DNA from: Myrica gale
Taxonomy: Eukaryota; Streptophyta; Magnoliopsida; Fagales; Myricaceae
Assembly (NCBI GenBank): GCA_963930655.1
Contig: OZ005621.1
Span: 2,467,001 to 2,531,000 of the forward strand
Reading direction: 5' to 3'
DNA length: 64,000 bases
Part shown: one piece after another, positions 33,127 to 48,949 of the stretch
How the letters are laid out: every line of letters begins with the position of its first letter
How positions within the stretch are numbered: the stretch's first letter is position 1
Notes under the pieces: generated by a model
What the model saw: the letters and a program-made list of their open reading frames with translations, nothing else
What the model was told of the DNA's origin: nothing
The model's database searches: none
Position numbers and translations under genes: made by a program

Positions 33127-34896
33127 ATCTGGAGGCAAGGGTGCACTTAGATCTGGGAATAAGGGGACTTAGGTCCGGTCTGGTACAAACTACAAAGCAC
33201 TCCTCTGGCTTGGCCCCCTTCTTAAAGAGGGCGAAGCTAGGGTTTCGCTTCTCTTTTCTCCTGCCTCTTGTTCTTTTGGGCCATGTAGCAAGGTTGTTAA
33301 GCCTTGGGCCAGAATTGTTAAAGGAGATCCAGAGGGTTGACTCATGCTGCATTCTAGATGAAAACCTTTACTCAACTTGGTATAAACAAATATTTACATC
33401 ATATTTAAAATAATTTTTTTAAAAAATATTCTTTCTGTGAAAATGACCATTCTAGATGATAACCTTTATTCAACTTGGTATAAAAAAATATTTACATCAT
33501 ATTTAAAATAATTTAAAAACAAAAAATATTATTTCTATGAAAATGGCCAGGTGGTCAATTTGTCTTTGAATTTATTATTTTACGTCAAAACGCAAAAGGC
33601 ATCTGAATCTTTATCAGGTCATTCTCTATTGATTTGCTTATATTAGTACTCAAAAGGTGTTAGTTGCTTTCCACGATTATTTTTCTTCATTTTGTTTATT
33701 CGGGCACGTCTTGATGTTATTTATTTAACAGGGAAGTTTGTTTTTTAAAAACCTATAAGATTTTTAATATTTTAAAAAAATTGTGAATAATTTTAATAAT
33801 TTTTAAAAAAATTATGAATAATTATGTAGATCAGAGTTTTATAGATTTTCAAGTAAAAGTTGACAAAAATTTTTAAATTTTTTTAAAGTTAATAAAAAAG
33901 ATATAAAAAATGATTTGATATAATTTTTTAATAAAAAAATATTGAAGTTGTGTGAAAAAATATAAATAGATTTGTCATAGTTTTTTTAAAATATATATTA
34001 AAACTTAGGTAAAAATTTATTGAATATTATGTAAAAATATTAGCAAATATTGGAGATTTTATATATATTTTTGGGATAAATATAAAATCTATCCATGTAA
34101 TATAAGCGAAAATCGAATTACTCTTAATGATAAAAGAAACATAAAATTAATCATTGTAATTTTAGAAATGAATACAATCAGTCCCTAACAAAGGATCAAG
34201 TACCAACGAAAATGGAATCACATTGTATATTTTTTTTATCGATTTTGCTTATATCACCTGTATTAATTTTGTATTTATCCTTATATTTTTTATTCCAAAT
34301 ATTTTTATTTATTTTTGCTCCGGGTCACCTCTGTACCTCCTCCACCCATCGGTCAATTACTGGGCCATTGGGGGGCTCTTTCACTTCGGCAAAAACAAAT
34401 TGACAAGTTGCCCAATCAGCCGTCGCCGAAATTTGACTCGGGCCGTCCAAGTGGAATCTGACTCTCATCCATCTCAGCTTCTATCCCGTTCTCATAATTA
34501 TCGACGAATCAGGCCACTGAAACCTTTACTTTACACGCGCTTGTACACTGAGAACCATTGTACTCGCCGCTTTCAAATCCCCACGCCGCCACTCCGCCAA
34601 TCAAGCCCGTCACCACAATGTCATCCGAAAAGGACAACGTCACAGACACCTGAGAGAACAACCATGTCCTTATCTCTTCCCCGAATAATTACGAATTTGC
34701 GTTCTCTTTTTCACCCATAAGCGAGTAATCCTTGTTAATCTTACCCGCGACAGTACTCTTTGCTCCTACAGTCTCGCAAAAATCCAAGAGCCAACCCATA
34801 CTACCACGTCTATAGCCCCCCTCTTTCCAACCTGTTCAAACTGAAATTTTATCCGCTTCTCTCTCTCACTATTTCGATTTCTCTCTAGTTGCTCCA
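33127..34896. other. Divergent promoter region between CURT1 and 14-3-3 genes
   Basis: The two genes point away from each other with 1.77 kb between start codons. The interval holds both leaders, the 98-bp duplication at 33350-33547 and a very AT-rich stretch (33700-34130). The open frame at 34223-34720 resembles no known protein. Confidence 0.5.
33350..33547. repeat. Tandem duplication, 98-bp unit
   Basis: Copies at 33350-33447 and 33448-33547 both read 'cattctagatga', 'aaccttta', 'tcaacttggtataaa', 'atatttacatcatatttaaa' and end '(c)tgtgaaaatg' or 'tatgaaaatgg'. They differ by a handful of substitutions and small indels. Confidence 0.85.
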
Positions 34897-39029
<4,133 letters not shown>

Positions 39030-40754
39030 GCAATGGAACATAGTGCTCCTTGAGGGAGGTGGGCTTGAATGTCATAACTTATCTGTAATCTGCATATGGT
39101 CGATCAAACATTCTAATACCATACCATGTAGTCATGATGTTTTTTTATTTACCCTTTTTGTTTCCTATTTTGTGACCAAAGCAGACTCATGATGATTTTT
39201 ATTATACTTTCTCTACTTCAATTTTCTAAGTGGTACCAAATGTCTCAGGTAGTGCCAACTTGATGCGTGTATGTAACTTGTGGAAGATAACTTCTAATAC
39301 CCATTTTATATTGTCTTTATTGCCTATACTAAATGTCCTCATGAGAAGTGTTAAAGTATGTTTCTTTGGCAATTAGCGTAAGAGACATTTCGAGGTCAAA
39401 TATGTATTTTGAAGCAAGTTTCTCGTGAAGCATGTGTATCTTACTCGGATTTCTTTTCCCCTTTCCTTAAATTGTATGAAAAAAAATGGGGTAAAAAGGT
39501 GTAATCTTAGAAAGAAAAAAAAACAACTTAAAATGGCCTTTTTTTCCTCCCCGGCTTGCATTTAGCATACTTAGTTGAAATTACTTCTAAGGTTCAAGAC
39601 CTCGCCAATTAGTGCAACTGATCATCGAGTATTTTCAAGTGTGAAGGTACCTGACAAACAATTACCCCCACAAAAAAAAGGGTACCTGACAAACGCTTGG
39701 AAAGAGACCTAGCTTAACTCCACTCTTTTGAAGTTGCTTCTAGAGCTTACTGTAGATTTTCTTATTCTTTTTCTGAAAAATCAGTACAAATGCTAGGAGC
39801 ATAGCGTCGCTTTTGGTGTCTTTCGGAAGCAATGTTCCTGCATGCACGTTTTCTGTAGAGGAATATACGAGGGACCAGTTTTGCTGGGAAATTTGAGTCC
39901 TGGATTATCTAGAATTTGGCAAATGCCCTTCCTGCAAAGGCCACATTACATAGAGATAGCCCTGTACAGATCTTCGTTCTTGTAATCTTGTTATTCATGT
40001 ACGTCTCAGTCTCAGTCTCATCCTACTGACTTTTAGTATGTTCAAACTTGAACTAAGTTCTTACATTACAGCTACTTCTATGCAAATGGGCATCTAATTC
40101 TCATTGGGTCTTTAAAAACCAAGAGAGTAACGCTCTTTGTAGAGCAACTTCTCTGTGTGCTAACTCCAATTAATATAAATGCAAATTATTGGCCTAGAAA
40201 GAAAATGTTCTCTCTGTATGCTAGGAGTTCAACTTGTGTTAGATGGTTCCTTTTGTCACATTATAATCCAAATTGGGTTAGCAGGATTTTGTTTTTATGT
40301 CCCCCAGAAATTTGCTAGATCTTGAAAGGACTGCTATGCACTAGGGTGCAGCTTAGAGTTGCTGCCGGGCCACATTAGCCTGAGGTGGTGGTCGACATTT
40401 CGTCTTATTATTTGACTAATTACATAACTTAACCGCATTACTTAAATCAATCGCGTTGTTATATTTGTTTCTGCAAGAGAACTTCCCTTTCGAGGCAGTG
40501 GGGTAGCTTTGAAAGGCAAACAGCTAGCAAGGCTGGCCCTTCATAATTTTCACTAGGAACTTGAAGCAGCTCAATTATCAAGAATGCGTATGCTGTCTAC
40601 ATTGATCAGTGATGTTAAATGGAGAAAGATTCTGATTTCGAAGTGTTACAAGGTCTACCAATGAGTACAGAGTACTCTTACCTGCTATATGCAGTTTTGC
40701 TGTCAAGGCCCAGCACATCACAAACAACTCAATACATCAAGCGGGTAAAGACAC
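39030..40754. other. 3' flank of the 14-3-3 gene and spacer
   Basis: 3' UTR at the left, otherwise no supported gene. Confidence 0.5.
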
Positions 40755-40957
40755 TAATGCTATGTTTGTTTCTTAAAATTTTACACTTCCTAAAATTTTA
40801 ACACAATAAAAAATTACAATATAATATCTCTGTCCTCATCACATCATTACTTTTCACTATAATAAATATTAAAAATTATCTCTCTCTTCACTTTTTCATC
40901 AAATCCAATACATTACAATTTTAACCTCCCAAAATTTTTAACACTCAAACACACCCT
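40755..40957. mobile_element. MITE-like element, about 200 bp
   Basis: Begins 'taatgctatgtttgtttctt' and ends 'cactcaaacacaccctaa', imperfect terminal inverted repeats with outer TA. The interior is AT-rich with 'actataataaatattaaaaa' and 'ctctctcttcactttttca', words shared with the element at 20531-20716. No coding capacity. Confidence 0.6.
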
Positions 40958-43372
40958 AAACAGGCTTGGGGAAACCAGCTTAATCATTGTTATTAAAACC
41001 AGCTAAAAGTTAAAGAAGTCTTTCACTGACTCTTAGCTCAATCAACTGGCTGACCGTTAGCTCCTGCTAGCTATAGTCCAATTCGATATTCCCCTGTTGA
41101 AAGCAACCATGTTTGTTTGGACCATCCAGTTTCACTTGTTAAAACTTCCTATGGTTTTCTTTTTACTTGGCTCTGTCTGATTCTCGCACAGATTACGGAA
41201 AAGACAAGGACATCACTGGCTACACAGAAATGTTACTCTGCATAGTGCATATTCCACCTTCGGTGGCCACTATGTTGACCTCTAACCTATGGTTCTACTT
41301 GGAAAGCTCTGAGCATACCTTGTAACATCTGCCATCAAAGATTCAAACAAGGTCGAGGAAAAATTATGTTCCTTCAACCTGAACCACCAAGGTTTAAAGC
41401 TAAAACATGTCTATTTTGAGTTTTCTATGTGGTTGGGTTGAGGAGTTGGTAAAATTTTCGTTCTGAACTTCCTGAAAATGGCAAAAGGCTATATTGCTTG
41501 CTAATCCGTGACATTGCCAATTTGCCTGTTATCGTCCGCACCCAATGCAAACTCGTGTGCAGGAATTTATAATTCTCAAGCGGCACCGCAAGAGGAAGAC
41601 AAATGGACCACTGTAAACCCAAGAGAGGGTGGCAGCGAGAGAGAGAGACTTGTGTACACATTCGCCAATATTTATATCAGTGAGCAGCGGTTATGGTGGA
41701 GTTGCATAGGCGAGGGCTGTGTGCTGGATGCTTTTGATAGCGGAACACTACAAGAAGATCAGAGAGAGAGAGAGAGAATGGAGGGCGTGTGAGAGGACTG
41801 AGGAACCATTCTCGAGAGCTCGAATCTCAAAACACAAAAGATTAAAAAGAATGTCTTTGGACCACCATGCCATGCAGGTCCGAGAGTGACTTTGCCAGTG
41901 GGTATGAAGCTGTGAAACAAAGTGAGCAAGTAAGGCTGCGATTAGAATTTCTAAAACACGTGATTTGGGACGTGTGGGTTAAAGTACATCATATTTAGGT
42001 CTTACGAGAATTTTTTGGGAGCAAAGCCGCCATTAAAGAGGTGGTGGAAAGGTATAGTCTCAAATCAGAAAGAGAGAGCATCTCTAGGAGAAGCAAAAGG
42101 GTTAGAAATTTGTGTTTGCTAATTAAAAGTCTTGGTAAAGAGAAAAAGCATGCTTCTTTTAGATCTCAATATGAACTAGTCCTTCACGATTCACGAGTGC
42201 AGGATTATGCATCCCTAGTGGGGATGTCCATGTCTACGTTTCACTACTTTCCCTGCTTAATTCCTGTAACTTTATGTTCAAACAGAGCTCAAAGTTACTT
42301 GGACCTAAAAGCAATTTCACGATTCTATTTGTAATAAACTGAGACCGTTTACCCAAAAAAAAAAAGAAGTCACCACCCAGGCGAGCTCCTCAGTCCTCCT
42401 AACCTTTACCCACTGACTGACTTTTCTCAGCAATTTCACGATTCTATTCTAAAGCGTCCGTTTTTATTGGAATCCAATTAATTATTTCTTTATAAGTATA
42501 GTTTTTGGAGGGAAATAAATACTTCTTCCTTCATATGTCGAATAAAAAGAAGGATTTATCATTTCTCTCTTTTATGGACTTCACTTGTTCTTTCTAAGCA
42601 GGAGATCCAACCCAACTCCTAATCTAAAATAAGTGGCATGTTCTTCTTTAGACTCTAAGAGTTATCCTAAATTCATTTTTTTTGTTCTTATAAAATTCAT
42701 CACTTTAAATTAAAATTAAATAATTTCATAAATTTTTAAACTTATCAAATTAGTGTTTAATATTCATGAGACCCTAGTCACTCTACAAACTTTGGAATGT
42801 GAAGAATTTTGAGGTTATGTTTTCAAACCGACCAAAGTTTTAATTTGTAAATATAATTAATTTTATATTTTGATAAAATAAAATAACTTTTAAATCATCT
42901 ATTTTTATTACAATAAATATAAAAAAATTACTAAAATTGTTCATTTTTTCATAAACTATCATAAATTTCTACCTTTTCACCATTTTCTTTCAAATTTCAA
43001 TAAAATTCTAATTCACCTCAATTTTTAAAAATTTTCATAAAATTTTGATTTACAAACATATTATTACAGTGACTAATTTGATATATTTTGAAGTTTAAAA
43101 AGTTATTTAAATTATCATTAATTTTTTTATTCCAATATTCACCTAAGATTTTCGCTATCTTTTCCTTTTTTTATGTTCTGGCCTACGAATCCACAGCCTC
43201 CTCTCCGCCACTGTCTCGCTTACCCTAAAAGCAAAGCTTCATTTCCTACATAAAAGCTCCTCTCATTGCCACTCTTCTTAAACCCATCCCCTCCCACTCT
43301 CCCTTTTACATCCACTTGGTCTCTCTCTGACACTACTATCTCTTCTTTTGGGTTTGCTGTGAAGATAAAACA
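40958..43372. other. Spacer upstream of the cyclin gene
   Basis: No supported gene. A very AT-rich stretch (42660-43120) contains further 'attacaataaatataaaaaaa'-type MITE-like words. The CT-rich block 43195-43340 is the likely leader or proximal promoter of the cyclin gene. Confidence 0.5.
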
Positions 43373-43452
43373 ATGCTCATCCTTGCAAGCCATTGTCTTT
43401 GAAAGAATCCTTTTTGACCTTTCCTTTGATGAGATTTTTCTTGGGTTTTTAG
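43373..43452 (+). promoter_or_regulatory. Two very short upstream ORFs in the cyclin D leader
   Basis: ATG at 43373 encodes nine residues (MLILASHCL) and stops at 43400-43402. ATG at 43429 encodes seven (MRFFLGF) and stops at 43450-43452, only 20 bases before the main ATG at 43473. Both would be met first by scanning ribosomes. Confidence 0.4.
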
Positions 43453-43472
43453 AGGTTTTTGAGGTCCTTTCA

Positions 43473-45590
43473 ATGGCAGAAAGTTTTGATTGTGTCACCT
43501 CTAGCCTTCTATGCTCAGAGAACAGCAATACTTGTTTGGATGGCTTTGATTGTAATGCCACTGATATGTTTGGGATGTCCCCCTCGTGGAATCACAAAAA
43601 CAGTCGTACGCACAATCAAGACTCGAGTTTTGATGTAATTAGATCCGAATCCATGATGGATTTTCCGCTGCAAAGCGAGGAGAGAGTGAGAGAAATGGTT
43701 GAGAGGGAGAGAGAGCATGTGCCCCTAGATGATTACCTCACGAGATTGCGCAGTGGGGACTTGGACTTGAGTGTTAGGAGAGAGGCTCTCGATTGGATTT
43801 GGAAGGTTGGTCTAACTTGTTTTTCTCGTAAGGTGTTGTGTTTTGCTTTTTTGATCCACCGTGTACTGTTTTAACTCACATTGGCTCCGATTCGCTTGTA
43901 GTGTTTTTCTATTTTCTAGCTTTTTATTGTTCACTTTAGTTCTGTTTTTGCAACTGGGTTTTGGTTTTCAAAGACACTGTTATGGCATGTGCCTGCGTAA
44001 TTTTTTGGACATCGTAAATATTCTGATTGGTGCTTATATGATTCATGCAGCTTCATTTTCATTCAAGATAGGGATTTTCTGTGCTTTACTTTGTTTCATT
44101 ATGCTCTTACCATTTGATAAATTACTCGTCGAACTGAATACTCCTTGTAACAGTTTTTTTTGGTAACTCAATCGGATTATGTTTTTGGATTTGAGATTTC
44201 CTTCTATCTTGGCCTATTTTGCGATGTTATTCTTTTTAATGTATAGTAGCTTTGTGTTTACTTGGTTCCTGATTAAAAATTTGATCATGAAGGTCTCTTT
44301 CTTGATTGTTGGAAGGTTTCTCTTAATGACAGTTTGGTGTATTGCGATAAACAGGCTCATACCCATTACAGTTTTGGACCATCAAGTGTATGCCTATCTA
44401 TGAACTATTGGGATCGCTTTCTATCAATACATCAATGTCCAGTAAGTTCAGATATTGGAACCAACTATGCGTCTTTTTTTCTTTTTAATTATCGTTATTG
44501 TCTCTATCCCTGATATGTGTTTGTCATTTTTCCCGGTCGTATAGAAAGGTAAAAGTTGGTGTGTGCAATTGTTAGCTGTAGCTTGTTTGTCACTAGCAGC
44601 CAAAATGGAGGAGACGAAAGTGCCTCAATCAGTAGATTTACAGGTATGAAACTAATTGAAATTGTTGGATTAACAATTTGACATGTTCTTCTTTTTTTGT
44701 TTTCTTGAGCGAAAGAAGGGCTTGTTGCTAGTGTGATTGCCCCTGCTCATTTGATCCCCTTTTGAATATGCGTTCGTGGCAGGTGGGAAAACCCAAGTTT
44801 GTGTTTGAAGCTAAAACTATACAAAGAATGGAGCTTCTGGTGCTGAGCACATTGGGGTGGAGAATGCTAGCTGTTACCCCTTGCTCCTTCATTGATTACT
44901 TCCTCGGCAAGATTATCAATGTTCACCATTCCTCAAAGTTGTTGTTGATCTCTCGATCAGTGCAACTCATATTAAGTACAGTCAAAGGTCTGTTCCTGAC
45001 AGTGTTTACCATATTTATATCTGGATGTTCTGGAGGATTAATGGTATTGAGGCAGTGCTGGGTGGGAATTGAATGCAGGTATTGACTTCTTGGAATTCAG
45101 GCCTTCTGAAATTGCTGCAGCAGTGGCTATTTTTGTTTCAAGGCAAATGCAAGCACTGGACATTGATAAGGCCATCACTTGTTTCATACATGTCGAAAAG
45201 GTAAAGTCTGTGGTTCCCACAGATATAAACCCAGGACAGGACAGATCTGTTTTTGCTAAAATTTTTTTTCCTTTTTATCTTTTTTCCAACTTGATGATCT
45301 CATATGAAATTTAGTTTTTCTTTCTGTGTGATCTACAGGGAAGAGTGTTGAAGTGTATTGAACTGATCAAAGACTTATCGTTGATTAGTGGGTCTGCTAA
45401 TGTGGCAAGTGCCTTAGCTCCATCTGTACCCAAAAGCCCCGTTGGGGTTTTAGACGCTTCATGCTTGTCCTATAAAAGTGATGAATTAACAGTTGGTTCA
45501 TGTGCAAATTCTTTACATAATAGTCCAGTCTGTCCTGATTTAAGAGCAAGAAACCAGGCAAGATCATCTGAAGTGGACTTCAAGTCATGA
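43473..45590 (+). CDS. D-type cyclin, CYCD2/CYCD4 group, 6 exons, 365 aa
   Basis: Regulatory subunit of CDKA kinase that drives the G1-S transition by phosphorylating retinoblastoma-related protein. Exons: 43473-43805, 44355-44441, 44545-44643, 44783-44987, 45079-45200, 45339-45590, all GT-AG, stop TGA 45588-45590. The RBR-binding LxCxE motif is LLCSE at residues 12-16. The N-terminal cyclin box runs from about 75 ([11 protein letters not shown], then [45 protein letters not shown]). The C-terminal cyclin fold follows ([20 protein letters not shown] onward to about 300). The tail (about 300-365) is Ser/Pro-rich. The six-exon structure and the length suit the D2/D4 group (Arabidopsis CYCD2;1 is about 361 aa). 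Very short upstream ORFs sit in the leader. Confidence 0.92.
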
Positions 45591-46387
45591 GATGTGAATT
45601 TTTCTCCTTCACACTCAAGTCCAATCAGTTTGGTTGAATGGGAGTTTTGGTGTGGTTTTGGAGGGGCCCCTAAGTTGCAGAGTAAGAGAGAGAGAGAGGG
45701 AGAGGCATAGAGAGAGGGTTTGGAATAAATTAATCAAGGCGGAAAGGAATTTGGGTGGTGTCACGCTTCTAGCATGAGAAAGAAAGTTGCTTGCTGTGTA
45801 TAATCAGAAATTCTCGAGCAGCCATATATATTTCTGGGTGGAGTTGGTTGTCAAGGAGGAACACTACGCTGTTGGTCTTTAGAAAATACAGCTCTTTTGT
45901 TGTAGCTTCCATTTCAAATGAGAGAGAAGGACGTGAGGAAATGTATAGAGGGATTATTTAGTAGATTTTCTTGTTTTGTTTCTTCCAGTGAATTCATAAA
46001 TTGTCCATCAATCAATTTTTGGAAACAGAAGCTGTTTGTCCCGTACCACAAGAAGTCAAGAACAGTGTGGTAATAAGTGCTGTCTATGTTCTCAACTTTG
46101 GGATTGGACACTGCCATGTTGGACCGGCCAGGCCTGATGGCAGGCCCACAACCATCAGTCATGACAAGGTGACTAGTCAACATCTGGGTTTGCTCCGCAC
46201 CAGTAATAATGATGAGAGAAAAGTTCTGGGAAACTTTGGGAATGCGCTGTGCAGAGCGTTTCTGATTGCGGACGCAAATGTCATTTGTGGTCTCTAATGG
46301 CAAGTGTAGATTGTTATTATTCCCTATTACAACGATATAATTGGCTCAGACACGGCACACGCAGATAAAAGTGAGCAGTAAATTAAA

Positions 46388-46500
46388 AGGCTGGCTTAGT
46401 AGTTAAGCCTTAGATTTTGATATTTTCCTTATTCTAAGATCTCGAGTTCAAAATTTTATAAGTATTACTCATTTTTTCGAGCCACTCTTTTAAGGTTTTT
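46388..46500 (+). mobile_element. Possible tRNA-derived SINE relic
   Basis: TGGCTTAGTAG at 46392-46402 fits a Pol III A box. About 50 bases later GAGTTCAAAAT (46444-46454) resembles a degraded B box. No tRNA cloverleaf can be drawn. The ends and target duplication are not evident. Confidence 0.3.
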
Positions 46501-48412
46501 AACTTGATAATTGCTCGATTTATATAGGACACGGAAAGATTGCACATGCCTCAAAATTAATCTAGATAGTGTGTAAAACCTAGTTAATTGACTGAGAGCT
46601 AAACAGGGGCAATTATGTAACTAAAGATAAGCCAATTACAACAGAACATGTACTATCGAGGATCCCAATGGCAAAGGTGTCCACACATATGTGTGGGGCA
46701 CATGAGGCGAACCAACTGCTAGGAACAGACGGCAATTGCCTTGAAACTGTAAAACAAAGCAACTCAAATGTATTAAACTGAAGTGTCCAGATCAGCCTCA
46801 TTTGAGTGCCCAATTTTATATTTACCTTATTGTCTGCCTCTTTTACAGTACCTTCCAATTGTCTCAATTCCTCTCTCTCCGTGTGTATTTGTTAGATAGC
46901 AAATTTTTAAGGAAAGCTAATCCGTAAATCTTTGATAAGTTGGGAAAGAAAAAAAGATTTTAGACATTTATATCCGATTTAGACATTTTGAAATAGACAG
47001 ATGCGAAGGCCCAAGAGAATAGAACACAACCAATCGAGGCCCAAGAGAATACAACGGGACCAAAATTTAAGAGAGAACAGGCTCGAGAGAAATTTTCAGT
47101 TTGTGTGTCCGCGTCTCAGAAAGCCCAAAAGAGAGAAGTGTGTAAGAAACGAGAGATGGGTCAAAGGGGTGGGTCAGAATTCTTAGTAGAATCACAACCC
47201 TTTTAATAGTTTGTGATGATGTCAAAAATCATCAATATTAAGAGCCAATCAGATATGAGAGGAAACAAAGAGGGGATGTGGAAGCTGCGATGCCTAAGTT
47301 AGATATTAAAAAGATTTAAGTATAAGAAAAGCAATTAAAACTTTTTAGTCTAGAGAAGTAATGAGACTTGCTCTCCATATAAGGAGGAATGCTTGTCTAT
47401 TTATATGTGGAGGGATTAGTCCTAAGAGGAGTCTTAATAGTGTGACCTTAGGATTCTTTTAAATGGCTGAGCTGGAAAATATGGAGGAATAAATTCTCAT
47501 ATGCACAGGCTGGGGGTCTTGGACGCTTGTGGCCTTGAACGGATGGGCTGATGTATTTTAATGGGCTGAGCCAGTCATATTATGACCCATCAGTTTGTAT
47601 AGGCATAATTGGACAATAATATATATAAGAATAGAATCTCCATCCACAGTGGGAGGTTCGTGGTACGAAACTGATCACAATCAGGAATGCAAAACAGATT
47701 AAGATCATTTCTGGTTGCTATTTCGAATGATCACTTTCGTTTCATAAAAGCCTACAACGTAATGGGGCTCATCTAGAGAGAGAGACTTTATCTTGAGATG
47801 ATAGGAGTATAAATGGAGAGGATATTAGGATTACTCTTTCCCTGATAATTAAGCTTCAAAGCCATTTTAGGGTCTTATCTTCAGCTTCTTTTTTTTCCAA
47901 GTTAAATATTGGAGATATGAAACGAAACCACTAAAAAAGAATTTTCAACTCTATTGGGGTGAAATTCACTGTCGAGTACAAAATGGGACTTGGATCTTCT
48001 TCATAATTAGTTGCGTTTATCTAATTATATGCATAGAGTTGAGTTTTACGAGGGAAAAGTCCCACGTTAGAATCTTGTTAGGTGGAACAAGACCTTATAA
48101 TGATTTTAAAGGAAGTCAAAAGGCAATTGTGAGATTATGATACTCGAATTCCACATGAAGTGGAAAAAAGAGAAAAAATCTATGTCGGACCTTACCAAAT
48201 GGAACTGAGCCTTTACAAGGACTCCCAAAATAACAGACTATTTTTATTTTTAATCTTAGCGGATGAAACTTAGCCTTTCTTAAGATTTCGAAACTAATCT
48301 TGACTAATTATTTTTTCTTCAAGTGAAAGCAGCGCTTTCATTTTGTAATGCGCATCAACTTGGTTTTATACCACCCACGAGAATCACGAGTGTTTCCGTG
48401 AGAAATACGTGA

Positions 48413-48452
48413 AGAAAAAGAAAAGGAAAAAGAAAAAGAAAAAGAAAAAGAA
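48413..48452. repeat. (GAAAAA)n microsatellite
   Basis: Six to seven copies of a GAAAAA-type unit on the plus strand. Confidence 0.8.
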
Positions 48453-48949
48453 GGAATTATTCGCTGTTTTCATGTGGATCAGCCGCGGCTAGGTACCCGA
48501 ACGTACTTAATATAATTAGCATATTACTGCTCTACTTTTGTCACCAACGCTCTAATTGGGTGGTCGGTTGTCCTATACTATGCCCAAGCCCAAGCCCAAC
48601 CCAGGAGACAGATCGCAAATATGAGACAGTAATTCCATCTACTTTCTTTTTCCTTTGTCTTTTTCTGGGATCAGTTTTCCTTCCAAGCACGCAAAGTGGT
48701 TTAGTGTGAGTTGCATCTGAACTGTCGAACCCAAACATATATGACACTTCCATCTAAAGCCTAAAGAATGGTCCGGCTCTTAAAAGAGAACAATTACTTA
48801 ATAAAAATTTCGCACTTATTATATATATGATTATTGTTTCGCCCATTCACACAACCCATTCCTATCAGCACTTGTAAGTTATAACAGTACTAGTGGGGTT
48901 TTCTTTGACAGAGTGAGAGATTAGAGTGAAAAGAAATCAAAGGATCGGT

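Larger units (their letters stand above)
45591..48949. other. 3' flank of the cyclin gene and a long spacer
   Basis: 3' UTR at the left. No supported gene in the remainder. Small frames at 45914-46303, 46613-46867 and 47001-47186 are not credible genes. Holds a tRNA-like possible SINE relic and an A-rich microsatellite, listed separately. Confidence 0.5.

Noticed and set aside
34223-34720. 165-aa plus-strand ORF upstream of the 14-3-3 gene
   Set aside because: Resembles no protein, lies in the promoter region, and its AT-rich start has no support.
47001-47186. Arg/Lys-rich 61-aa ORF
   Set aside because: Built on a short duplicated 'aggcccaagagaata' word; no family match or gene context.
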